A stretch of DNA of 64,000 nucleotides from an uncultured Prevotella sp. (GTDB lineage: Bacteria > Bacteroidota > Bacteroidia > Bacteroidales > Bacteroidaceae), in assembly GCA_900553465.1 (NCBI GenBank), contig USDT01000007.1, positions 1 through 64,000 of the forward strand, given 5' to 3'. The notes beneath the pieces are model-generated. The model was not told the origin of the DNA. It searched no databases and saw nothing but the letters and a program-made list of their open reading frames with translations. The position numbers and the translations under genes were made by a program. Every line of letters begins with the position of its first letter. The stretch's first letter is position 1. This document shows positions 50,009 to 58,168 of this stretch, piece after piece.

Positions 50009-50839
50009 TTAGAGATTGTCAATTTCGGGTTTGATACGGTAACAGTAGGTGATGTGGCTGTCCATGTCCTTGACCAGCTTGACCTGTTCGGGATGGAAGT
50101 TGAGACGCCGTTCCATGGCCGGGGCATCTATCTTGTCCCATTCGTGCTGCGGCAGGAACCGGTTTTCATGTCGGAAACACCAGAGTACGATCTGGTTTTC
50201 CCAGTTGCCCTTGAACACGGTTCCTTCATAGTCCTTCAGGAACTGCCGGAAGTCCTCTTCGGTCCTGAAAGCCATGTCGTAGCCCTGATACAGGTTGCGT
50301 GCGTCCGGACCCGTGTCCTTGGTCAAATAATACTGTCTCCATGTTTCCGTGGTGAAATCACCGTAGAGCGGATCAGGTTCGGAATAGGACCATAACGGTA
50401 CTTTTGCCGTGAATGTGACGGCACCGTTGGCACACGCTCCGCAGTTTCCCCAGTCCTTGAATGCACCTTCCGTCCATCTGACGAATTTCAATTGCTTGGG
50501 GTCAATATGGTGGAAGGCCCCTCCGCTGACGCTCAGCCGGATATTGGCGTCCTGCTCCCATACAAAGGGAATATAAGGTTCTTCACAGATGGAAATCCGA
50601 CCGCTCTCTTCATCATTGTTTTCAATAAGGGCATTGCCGTAATATTTCCCGTATCTGTCCACATAGATGAGTCTGTCACCTATCTGTGGAGTCTTTTCCG
50701 AGCGTGTCCTTTCTATCAGTTCCACATAGCCGTTGGCCATATCCACGTCCTGCTGTGTCAGCCGGTGTTCATGATCGTACAGAATGTTCAGTGGTTTGAG
50801 TGTTTCCACCGTGTACTTGTTCTTTGTTGCCTGTAACAT
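50009..50839 (-). CDS. Hypothetical protein, first gene behind structured element copy 5
   Basis: 276 residues, soluble. YTVETLKPLNILYDHEHRLT, IGDRLIYVDRYGKYYGNALI and NCGACANGAVTFTAKVPLWS are its regular parts; the last has two Cys. A C-terminal region contains LVKDMDSHITYCYRIKPEI. It starts 43 nt downstream of structured element copy 5 and precedes the DUF4942-like and methylase-helicase genes by 12 and 80 bp gaps. Not recognised. Confidence 0.6.
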   Translation of the reverse strand: MLQATKNKYTVETLKPLNILYDHEHRLTQQDVDMANGYVELIERTRSEKTPQIGDRLIYVDRYGKYYGNALIENNDEESGRISICEEPYIPFVWEQDANIRLSVSGGAFHHIDPKQLKFVRWTEGAFKDWGNCGACANGAVTFTAKVPLWSYSEPDPLYGDFTTETWRQYYLTKDTGPDARNLYQGYDMAFRTEEDFRQFLKDYEGTVFKGNWENQIVLWCFRHENRFLPQHEWDKIDAPAMERRLNFHPEQVKLVKDMDSHITYCYRIKPEIDNL

Positions 50840-50881
50840 AACATTTGATTTTTTGTTAGTCCGGCTTCTGGGGCCGGAGTT

Positions 50882-51043
50882 CCCATAACTACAGGCCTAA
50901 AAAGGTCGTGTTCCGTACATGCAAGGCTTCGGGAAAAAATACCGCAAGCCCTCCGGGGCGAGGATGATTTTTTCCACGAACCCGAAGGGCTTGGCCTTGC
51001 TTGTACGAGAAGAACACGAATTACCTTTGCCTGTGGTTATGGG
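50882..51043 (-). repeat. Structured leader element, copy 5
   Basis: About 162 nt. The outer stem is CCCATAAC-T-ACAGGC with GCCTGTGGTTATGGG. Stem 2 is TCGTGTTC and CGTACATGCAAGG with CCTTGCTTGTACG and GAACACGA. Stem 3 is TTC-GGGAAAAAAT with ATTTTTTCCACGAA. Kept motif AAAATACCGCAAGCC and GGCGAGGATGATTTT; unpaired ACCTTTGC. A CCGGC/GCCGG hairpin lies between it and the minus-strand gene at 50839. It is the last recognisable ICE feature before the host chromosome. Confidence 0.78.
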
Positions 51044-51300
51044 GACTCGGCTACGGTATGCTCGTTTTTCCCGATATGTTTTTATTCCGTAAGATTGCAG
51101 CCGTTTATATGGCCTTTTCAGAAAGAAATGTTATCTTTGCAAGTGAGATAAAGAGTTATTTGAAAGCATGAGAAATATGGCGGTTCGGAACAGTCCGGCT
51201 TTTTCTTATCCATTGCCCGTTCTCGTGCGAGTTTTATCCAATCTGTTGATAGTCAAATAAAACCTACCTGATTACAACAAATATAGCAAAAGGTGAGTGT
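51044..51300. other. Probable right boundary of the ICE
   Basis: ICE-type features stop at 51043 and host-style, AT-rich sequence begins near 51260. TTATCTTTGC (51131-51140) matches nine of ten positions of the GTAnnTTTGC core used by CTnDOT-type integrases and is a possible attR core; it could equally be a -7 box. A 30-codon frame (51168-51260) behind it has no recognisable product. The left end is outside the window, so no direct-repeat check is possible. 51261-51539 shows no gene. Confidence 0.35.
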
Positions 51301-51539
51301 AAAAAAATAAAATAGACATGTTTTTTCAGACAAAACACATTATAATATTACTTAAAGTCACACCTTTTTATCAGCATTTCATAAGTTCTAACGCACCACA
51401 GCAGTCTCCGCGATGTGCACATTTTACTCTGCTTGTTAACTTATTTACGGTTTTTGCGAAAATCATTTCACAGGCAAAGAATAATATTAGTAAATTTGTG
51501 AACGGAGACAACCGTCTGAACACAAAAACATAAGCCATT

Positions 51540-52442
51540 ATGAAAGATTTCGTCAAGATAGACTGCGTGGAGAAATACAACGAGCTCTTCGGACTGGAAA
51601 CGCTGCATCCGCTCGTAAGTGTGGTGAGCCTGGCAGAGGCAGAAAAACAACCCGTAGGACACATGATGTTCAACTACGGAGTGTATTCACTGTTTCTGAA
51701 AAACCTGAAGTGCGGCGATATACTCTACGGCCGGCAGACGTACGACTACCAGGAGGGCACGGTGACAAGTTTCGCCCCGGGACAGGTGGTGGAGACAACA
51801 TTCACGGAGGGCATGAAGCTCGATGCGCTCGGACTGCTGTTCCACCCCGACCTCATAAAGGGTACGTCGCTCGGACAGAACATCAGGCGCTACTCTTTCT
51901 TTTCTTATTCGTCCAACGAGGCTCTGCACCTGTCTGACGAGGAGAAGGAGATATTCACCGACTGTCTGAAGAAAATAAAGATGGAAATAAGCCGTCCGGT
52001 GGACAAGCACAGCCGGCGACTCATCTCGCGCAACATAGAACTGCTGCTCGACTATTGCATGCGCTTCTATGAACGTCAGTTCATCACGCGCTCACAGAGC
52101 AACAAGAACGTGATAGTGAAGTTCGAGAGTCTGCTCGACGACTACTTCCGCGAACAGCGCACAATAACGGACGGTCTGCCGACGGTGAAATACTTTGCCG
52201 ACAAGGTGTTCCTTTCGCCCAACTACTTCGGCGACATGATAAAGAAGGAAACGGGCATAACGGCGCAGGAATACATCAAGTCGAAGCTGATAGGCCACGC
52301 CAAAGAACTGATACTGAGCACTGAGAAGACGGTGAACCAGATTTCATACGAACTAGGATTTCAGTATCCACAACACTTCAACCGCATATTCAAGAAGGCT
52401 ACGGGACTGACACCGAGCGAATACAGAAAAACAAACGTCTGA
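51540..52442 (+). CDS. AraC-family transcription regulator
   Basis: 300 residues. The N-terminal cupin-like sensing domain (about 30-150) precedes a linker. The C-terminal double helix-turn-helix (about 195-300) has VKYFADKVFLSPNYFGDMIK and the family signature ELGFQYPQHFNRIFKKATGL, followed by TPSEYRK. A box TAAATTTG (51491-51498) upstream may be its -7 element. First host gene to the right of the ICE. Ligand and targets unknown. Confidence 0.85.
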   Translation: MKDFVKIDCVEKYNELFGLETLHPLVSVVSLAEAEKQPVGHMMFNYGVYSLFLKNLKCGDILYGRQTYDYQEGTVTSFAPGQVVETTFTEGMKLDALGLLFHPDLIKGTSLGQNIRRYSFFSYSSNEALHLSDEEKEIFTDCLKKIKMEISRPVDKHSRRLISRNIELLLDYCMRFYERQFITRSQSNKNVIVKFESLLDDYFREQRTITDGLPTVKYFADKVFLSPNYFGDMIKKETGITAQEYIKSKLIGHAKELILSTEKTVNQISYELGFQYPQHFNRIFKKATGLTPSEYRKTNV

Positions 52443-52465
52443 CATACCACACGCCAACAAAACAG

Positions 52466-53371
52466 ATGTACACAAAGAGTCAGGACTCTGAAACTGCGTA
52501 CTGCAGGAAGTGCAACAGTCTGCCGGGTGTGAGAATGATGCATCCGCTTGCCGGAACTGCAGAGGTGTCGCCCGACGAACTGGACGCAATAAACGGGATA
52601 ACAACAGATCTTTATACGGTGATGATGATAAAAAACCGCTGTTGTTGCCGCACCTCGTGTTACGGACACACGGGGTGTGACTTCTCGTATGCGTCGGTGT
52701 TGTTTTTCCGTCCCGGCGACCGTATCTGCCTCAACGGTGATACAAAGGCCGAGGGAGCGGCCATCGTGACATTCAGAAAAGAACTGGCAGCCGGCAGCGA
52801 GATAGAACGCAGCATGGGCGAATACAGATTCTTCGGATACAGGACGGACGAGGCACTGCACGTGTCGGAGTGTGAGGAACGTACGCTGGACAGACTGTTT
52901 GGCGACATAAAGACCGAGTTGGGCACATGCATCGACGAATACAGCTGTGGCATAATAGGCCGTCGCATCTGTCTGCTGCTCGACTACTGCCGGCGTTTCT
53001 ACAACAGACAGTTCATAATGCGTACCGACAGAAACCGAAAAATACTGAGACAGACCAACCACATCATACACGACTTCTTCGCACAGCACGGACGTCAGCA
53101 CGAGGAACTGCCGAAGGCGCAATACATAGCTGAGCGCACGGACACATCGGCAGCCTATCTGGAAGATCTGGTGAAGGAGGAAACGGGACTGTGCCTCGGC
53201 CAGTATGCCGAGATGAAACGCCTCGACATGGCACGCGATCTGCTCATGCACTCACACAAATCGGACGACGAGATAGCGTCGATGCTCCACTACGGCTCGG
53301 CGCGATGCTTCCGTCTTTTCTTCAGCCGAACAACAGGCATGACCACCGACCAGTGCCGCACGAGCTGCTGA
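52466..53371 (+). CDS. AraC-family-like regulator, diverged tandem paralogue
   Basis: 301 residues, 23 bp after the first AraC gene and paralogous along the whole length (AQYIAERTDTSAAYLEDLVK corresponds to VKYFADKVFLSPNYFGDMIK). The second helix-turn-helix is degenerate: MLHYGSARCFRLFFSRTTGM replaces the usual ELGFQYPQHFNRIFKKATGL, and the end is rich in Cys and Thr. The N-terminal domain has many extra Cys (NRCCCRTSCYGHTGC). It may have lost DNA binding and act with the first protein, or be decaying. Confidence 0.7.
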   Translation: MYTKSQDSETAYCRKCNSLPGVRMMHPLAGTAEVSPDELDAINGITTDLYTVMMIKNRCCCRTSCYGHTGCDFSYASVLFFRPGDRICLNGDTKAEGAAIVTFRKELAAGSEIERSMGEYRFFGYRTDEALHVSECEERTLDRLFGDIKTELGTCIDEYSCGIIGRRICLLLDYCRRFYNRQFIMRTDRNRKILRQTNHIIHDFFAQHGRQHEELPKAQYIAERTDTSAAYLEDLVKEETGLCLGQYAEMKRLDMARDLLMHSHKSDDEIASMLHYGSARCFRLFFSRTTGMTTDQCRTSC

Positions 53372-53673
53372 CAACGGCAAGCGGCAACCGCCATGAGCCT
53401 GACACACCGGCAAAAAAGTCCTGTTTCACACCGTATTCCATACATTGCAACGCAGGCATAACAACAATAAAGCAGGCTCAAACATACCATCCGAAAACAC
53501 AACACAGAAAAAATTTTATAACCGCAATACACCTGACAAAGGCTCTCAAGCACAATTTCATCCTGCTCTATGTATCTGAATATCAGACATTATGCATGGA
53601 AATAAATACCAAACATAAGGTATTTTACACAAAAAACAGAAATAAATATTTTTTAAATAAAAATACCTTAATC

Positions 53674-53704
53674 TTTGCTTTTTATCCCATAATTTGTACT
53701 TTTG
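53674..53704 (+). promoter_or_regulatory. Promoter of the 53745 gene
   Basis: TTTG at 53674-53677 and TACTTTTG at 53697-53704 are spaced 19 bp, a textbook Bacteroidetes promoter (TTTG / TAnnTTTG), 41 bp before the start codon. The remaining gap 53372-53673 shows no gene. Confidence 0.75.
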
Positions 53705-53744
53705 TAACGAATTTAACTTAATTAACGTACAAAACAATGTAATT

Positions 53745-55650
53745 ATGAGTAAAAGATTACTATTTGTTGGAGCTACAGTTTTAAGCTGTTTCTGTAGTAT
53801 TAACGCTGACGAAGTGCTGACTCACGTGTTGGAATACGACGGAACAAAAATCAATTCGCGTATCGACTACACGTATGACGCCAATGGTCTGCTTGTTGAG
53901 AAATTAATAACAAAACCGAACACGTCCGATCCTACAGTGATGGACAACTCGGAAAAGGTGAACTATGGTTATGACGCACAGAAGCGTTGCAACCTGGTGG
54001 AAAACTATGTATGGAACCATTCATCGATGACTTTCATCGGACGGCCAATCGAAGGTGCAAAGACAACAACCACATACGACGACGAAACTGGACGCGTGTC
54101 AGAACAGTTGTTCTACGAATGGGGTTCCAGCGACTGGGAAAAGGATTTTGCCAAGAAATGCGTTTACAAATATGAAGGCAACACCGCAACCGAGAACCGC
54201 TACAAGAAACTCAACGGTATGGAGCAGGAACAGCCGTACGAGATAAACGAATATGTATATGACGACAACATGAACGTGCTGCAGAAGGTGCGCAACAGCT
54301 ACACATTCAACTTCTCAAGCTACGAATATGTGAAGACTCCTACCGACAAGGAGATTTATGAATACGACGCCAAAGGCAACATCACCCTGAAAGAAACCTA
54401 CATGTATTCAAGCGGAGGATACGATCCGTGGGGCGACGAGGAAACATCAGAAGAGGGAAGCTGGTCGCTGATGAACAAGTACAAGTACGAATATGAATAC
54501 GACGACAAGGATAACATCACTAAAAAGACCACTTATGTATGGCGTGATTATCTGGGCGAATATGCCACAGAGTCGGTGCTGACATACGAATACTTCTATG
54601 GTTCGAACGACGCACTGGAACTGCCTTACAGCAACAGCTTCGCCGAGGAAAGTTCGTTCGACGGATTCACAACGTCGGGAACAGGAGAGGCCGGAGCCGG
54701 ATGGAAGTATGAAAACGGAACACTGGTATGCACAGCCGCACAGGAAGGCGACCCCAACATACCTGAGATACTCTATCTGCCGGCAATACGTTTCAATACG
54801 GACAACGAGGTGGAAGTGACATTCAAGGCAAAAGTGGCAGACGCAGCAAAGGCAGGATTTCGTACAACCGTATAACGAAACAGGATTCGGAGACCTCACA
54901 ACATCTGGTCTGCTGTTCGTAGGCGAGGCAAATCCGGTGCCGTTCAAGGAATCGTTTGCAGGAGGTACAGCCACACACCAGTGGATGAACGAGAAAGTGA
55001 AAGGTTATGACGCAGCATGGGGCACAGGTTCAAGCAGCCCGTCATATCCTTCGGTAGAAGCACAGGACGGTGACGGAGGTTTCGCAGCATTCCTCTCAAC
55101 AACTCTTGCCGAAGGCGATGAAGTAAGATTCACAAGTGAGAAGATCGACCTCAGCACACTCGTCAACCCTACACTCAAATTCTACATATATCAGACAGAA
55201 GGAGAACAGAGCGCCGACGCAATCGTAGTGGAAGCATCGAAAGACAACGGCGCTTACGAAACTGTCTCAGGCCCGATATATGTTTCCGGCAATGAGACTG
55301 CAGGATGGACGGAATACTCAATATCTCTCGACAAGTTTAAGGGTGAGAAGAACGTCAGACTGAGCTTCAAAGGTATTTCAGGCATTACACACGACATTCT
55401 GTTGGACAACATCACCGTTGGTGAAGACGTACCGGACTGCATAGGCAACGTTCTGCCTGAAGGCGTGAAAGTATATGCCGCAAACGGCGAGATAGTTGTC
55501 ACAGCTCCGGCCGTAAGCGACATAAAGGTATTCTCTGCGAACGGCGCACAGATATATACCGGTCAGGGCTCTAACGTCACAATACCAGCAGCCAAAGGAA
55601 TCTACGTTGTGAACGTTGACGGCAAGGCTACAAAGGTAACCGTGTTCTGA
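53745..55650 (+). pseudogene. Secreted protein with T9SS-like C-terminus, frameshifted
   Basis: Starts at ATG 53745 with a signal-like N-terminus (KRLLFVGATVLSCFCSINA). The first part consists of YD/RHS-like repeats (EYDAKGNITLKETYMYSSGG, YEYDDKDNITKKTTYVW) and the beginning of a beta-sandwich. The frame stops at 54875 and continues in the +1 frame (FVQPYNETGFGDLTTSGLLF) through a choice-of-anchor-like beta domain to 55650. The C-terminal DIKVFSANGAQIYTGQG and AAKGIYVVNVDGKATKV form a type-A sorting-like tail. One frameshift or small deletion near 54855 separates the halves; whether it is a real mutation or a sequence error cannot be told. Confidence 0.75.
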
Positions 55651-55686
55651 AATAAAATAAAGTAAAGTAATTATCCTAAAACATTG

Positions 55687-55729
55687 GAGGATGCATCAGA
55701 ATGAATAATTCCGGTGCATCCTCTTTTTT
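55687..55729 (+). terminator. Terminator behind the 53745-55650 gene
   Basis: GAGGATGCA and TGCATCCTC form a perfect 9-bp stem with a loop of about 19 nt, followed by TTTTTT. The gap to 55835 is otherwise AT-rich without a gene. Confidence 0.85.
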
Positions 55730-55835
55730 GGTATACAAATATCAAAACCGATGATAATTGTATCCATATAATCTTAACAAAAGATTATGGTAAATAATAT
55801 AATAACATACACATACTATGTTATTTGTATATAAA

Positions 55836-57452
55836 TTACTGCTTCTTCATCCCAGCCACATTCTTCACAATGTCTGTCGTTACAAGCACCATCCTCACCA
55901 TGTCTTCCACGCACACCCATTCATACACACTGTGCGCAGCCTGCTGGGCGCTGTATATGCACGGTCCTCCACGCAATCCCTTTGCCGCCATCATGGCCGA
56001 TGTAGTGCCGCCGCGCTCACTGCTCGGGCTCATGGTCATGCCGGCACTGGCAGCACTTTTCACTATCAGGTCGGCAGTTCCTGGATACATCGTATAGGCA
56101 ATGTTCTCATACTGCACCGTTTCCTGTCCGGCTTCCACTTTTACAAACGGATAAGCTTCAGCCGCAAGCCTTTCGGCATCGCGCAACATCTGGCGCAGAG
56201 TGTCACCCTCGTTCTTGTCGAAATAGCGCAAACGCACCTTCACAAGATAATCCTCGGATATCTCTTTGCCTGCTTCATCCGTCGGATGAACCATCGAATA
56301 ACAGTGTATGTATCCCTGCTTGTCCTTGCTTGCAGAAGGATGTTTGGCCGGATCTATCTGTCCTATGAAATAAGAAGCAGCTGTAAGTGCGTCGCCATAT
56401 TTGTTCACAAATCCTTCACCCGGATGGGCATCGTGGCCGCGGAAACGATAGGTGATCATCGATGCAGTGAAATTCTCTACCGAAAAACGGTCGGGCATGT
56501 TACCATCCACATCTATCACAATGTCCGGACTGCCGTCCACATACTTCGCCTCGAAACGGTATGCTGCACGGCCGATGTCCTCATTCTGCGAGAACACCAT
56601 ATAAACATCACCATGCTTTATCTTCTTGTTCTTCACCAGCAGCTCAGCCAATCCCACCAGAATCGTCACACCTGCCTTGTCGTCGGCCCCTAGAAGCGTC
56701 GAACCGTCCGATGTTATTATCGTCATTCCCTTGCAATTCTTCAGATGAGCACCTTGCGGAGTCTCCGGACTCAGCACTATTCCTGCCGGCAACTGTATGT
56801 CGCCGCCGTCATAATTCTCATGCACAATGGGCTTGATGTTCTGTCCGGGAGCCTCCGGCGTCACGTCGAGATGAGCCATAAACATCACAGAAGGCACACT
56901 ATTGCCCTTCATGTTCGAAGGAATCTTCACATAAACATACTGGTCAGTACTGCGTGTTATCACAGCATCACTGCCCTTACATATCCCTTGCAATTTGTTT
57001 TCCAGATATTCGGCCATCCTTGTCTGTCCTTCAGTCATGGGAAAAGCTTCCATATCAGCAGTATCCACACTCTGACTGCTTATCTTTGCGAACCCCAGAA
57101 AACGGTTTTTCGTTTTCTCTACATACGCCTTCATCTGGTTTATCTCTACATCCGGCGGCATCTGAATATTCGGTTTACTAACAACCGGCAGAGTTACTGA
57201 AGTTGCAGCAGTTCCTTTGACTACACCTGTTTTTCCTTTCAGCTTTGATGCTTGAGAAGCAACTGAATACCTTCCTGTCTGCGACAACGATTTAACAACA
57301 CCGACGCTTGCAGGAACCTTCCAACTTGACTTGCTAACAGTCTTTGCCACTTTATTTATGGTGTTTCCCGTCTGGGCAACAGTACCCACTGTCGAAATAA
57401 AACATACGGCAACAAATACCATTATTATACATAATCTGTTTTTTGCTTTCAT
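55836..57452 (-). CDS. Exported peptidase-T-like M20 metallopeptidase
   Basis: 538 residues. A signal peptide (RLCIIMVFVAVCFISTVGTV) and a linker of about 80 residues precede the PepT-like M20 domain, unlike cytoplasmic PepT (about 410 residues). Zinc and catalytic regions: SVMFMAHLDVTPEAPGQNIK (His, Asp), LGADDKAGVTILVGLAELLV (bridging Asp), VFSQNEDIGRAAYRFEAKYV (catalytic Glu; the second acidic ligand is Asp instead of Glu), IVIDVDGNMPDRFSVENFTA, and SAQQAAHSVYEWV with the last His. It should release N-terminal residues from tripeptides in the periplasm. Promoter at 57708. Confidence 0.85.
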   Translation of the reverse strand: MKAKNRLCIIMVFVAVCFISTVGTVAQTGNTINKVAKTVSKSSWKVPASVGVVKSLSQTGRYSVASQASKLKGKTGVVKGTAATSVTLPVVSKPNIQMPPDVEINQMKAYVEKTKNRFLGFAKISSQSVDTADMEAFPMTEGQTRMAEYLENKLQGICKGSDAVITRSTDQYVYVKIPSNMKGNSVPSVMFMAHLDVTPEAPGQNIKPIVHENYDGGDIQLPAGIVLSPETPQGAHLKNCKGMTIITSDGSTLLGADDKAGVTILVGLAELLVKNKKIKHGDVYMVFSQNEDIGRAAYRFEAKYVDGSPDIVIDVDGNMPDRFSVENFTASMITYRFRGHDAHPGEGFVNKYGDALTAASYFIGQIDPAKHPSASKDKQGYIHCYSMVHPTDEAGKEISEDYLVKVRLRYFDKNEGDTLRQMLRDAERLAAEAYPFVKVEAGQETVQYENIAYTMYPGTADLIVKSAASAGMTMSPSSERGGTTSAMMAAKGLRGGPCIYSAQQAAHSVYEWVCVEDMVRMVLVTTDIVKNVAGMKKQ

Positions 57453-57707
57453 AATTACTAAATTTAATGATTGTTTTCCACTTTATTACACACGCTTAAT
57501 CTAATAATACACTCAATACAGACAATATGTCAAAAGTCAGTTCTAAGAAAATTTATCTGTTTTTCCTTACGATCCATGTCGTGGTCATGCACATCTTCTG
57601 TTTATATCAATCTCTCCAGACCTAATCAGACCACAACATCATATATGCCCAACACTCTTTTATTACGGCCATATGTCATATATTGCCGAGCCGAATCCTA
57701 TATTATG

Positions 57708-57739
57708 CAAATATAGCGATTATATAAAATCATGTCAAC
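57708..57739 (-). promoter_or_regulatory. Promoter of the peptidase gene
   Basis: On the minus strand TATATTTG (57715-57708) has GTTG, one base off TTTG, exactly 20 bp upstream. It implies a leader of about 250 nt. The remaining sequence between 57740 and 58040 is very AT-rich and shows no gene. Confidence 0.5.
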
Positions 57740-58073
57740 AATAAACATAAATTATTTCGTCCCTAAATTCAATTATTTTCACAATTCCGTATTTTTATTT
57801 TCAAATCATAAAAAACACACCGTTCCTCCCACTTCAATTCAATTTCATTATGTCATGTTAAAAACATATATGCACATCATTATTTCACAAGAAAAAAGTC
57901 AGGATAAAATAACGAACCAGAAGTATCATTCATAAAAAATAAAGACAGTCATGTGTGGACGATACAAACACAAATAGCAAATAAACACCAAGCTGCTACT
58001 GCTACATACAAAACAAACGCCTTTTATTAACCTTTATTAACTTGTATTTTAACAAACGAATTTATTAAATTCA

Positions 58074-58081
58074 TATATTTG
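58074..58081 (+). promoter_or_regulatory. Possible -7 box of the 58169 gene
   Basis: TATATTTG matches TAnnTTTG; a TTGT about 24 bp upstream is a weak partner. The start codon follows 88 nt later, preceded by the AACCATTAAAC leader. Confidence 0.45.
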
Positions 58082-58168
58082 TATTTTCCTTTTTGATAAT
58101 TAATAACACAAAATAATTACTATTTGAAACCTTTTCCGCTACAATTATAAACCATTAAACGTTTTTGT

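Noticed and set aside
51168..51260. 30-codon frame at the ICE border
   Set aside because: Too short and without family features to call as a gene, although a promoter-like box lies in front.
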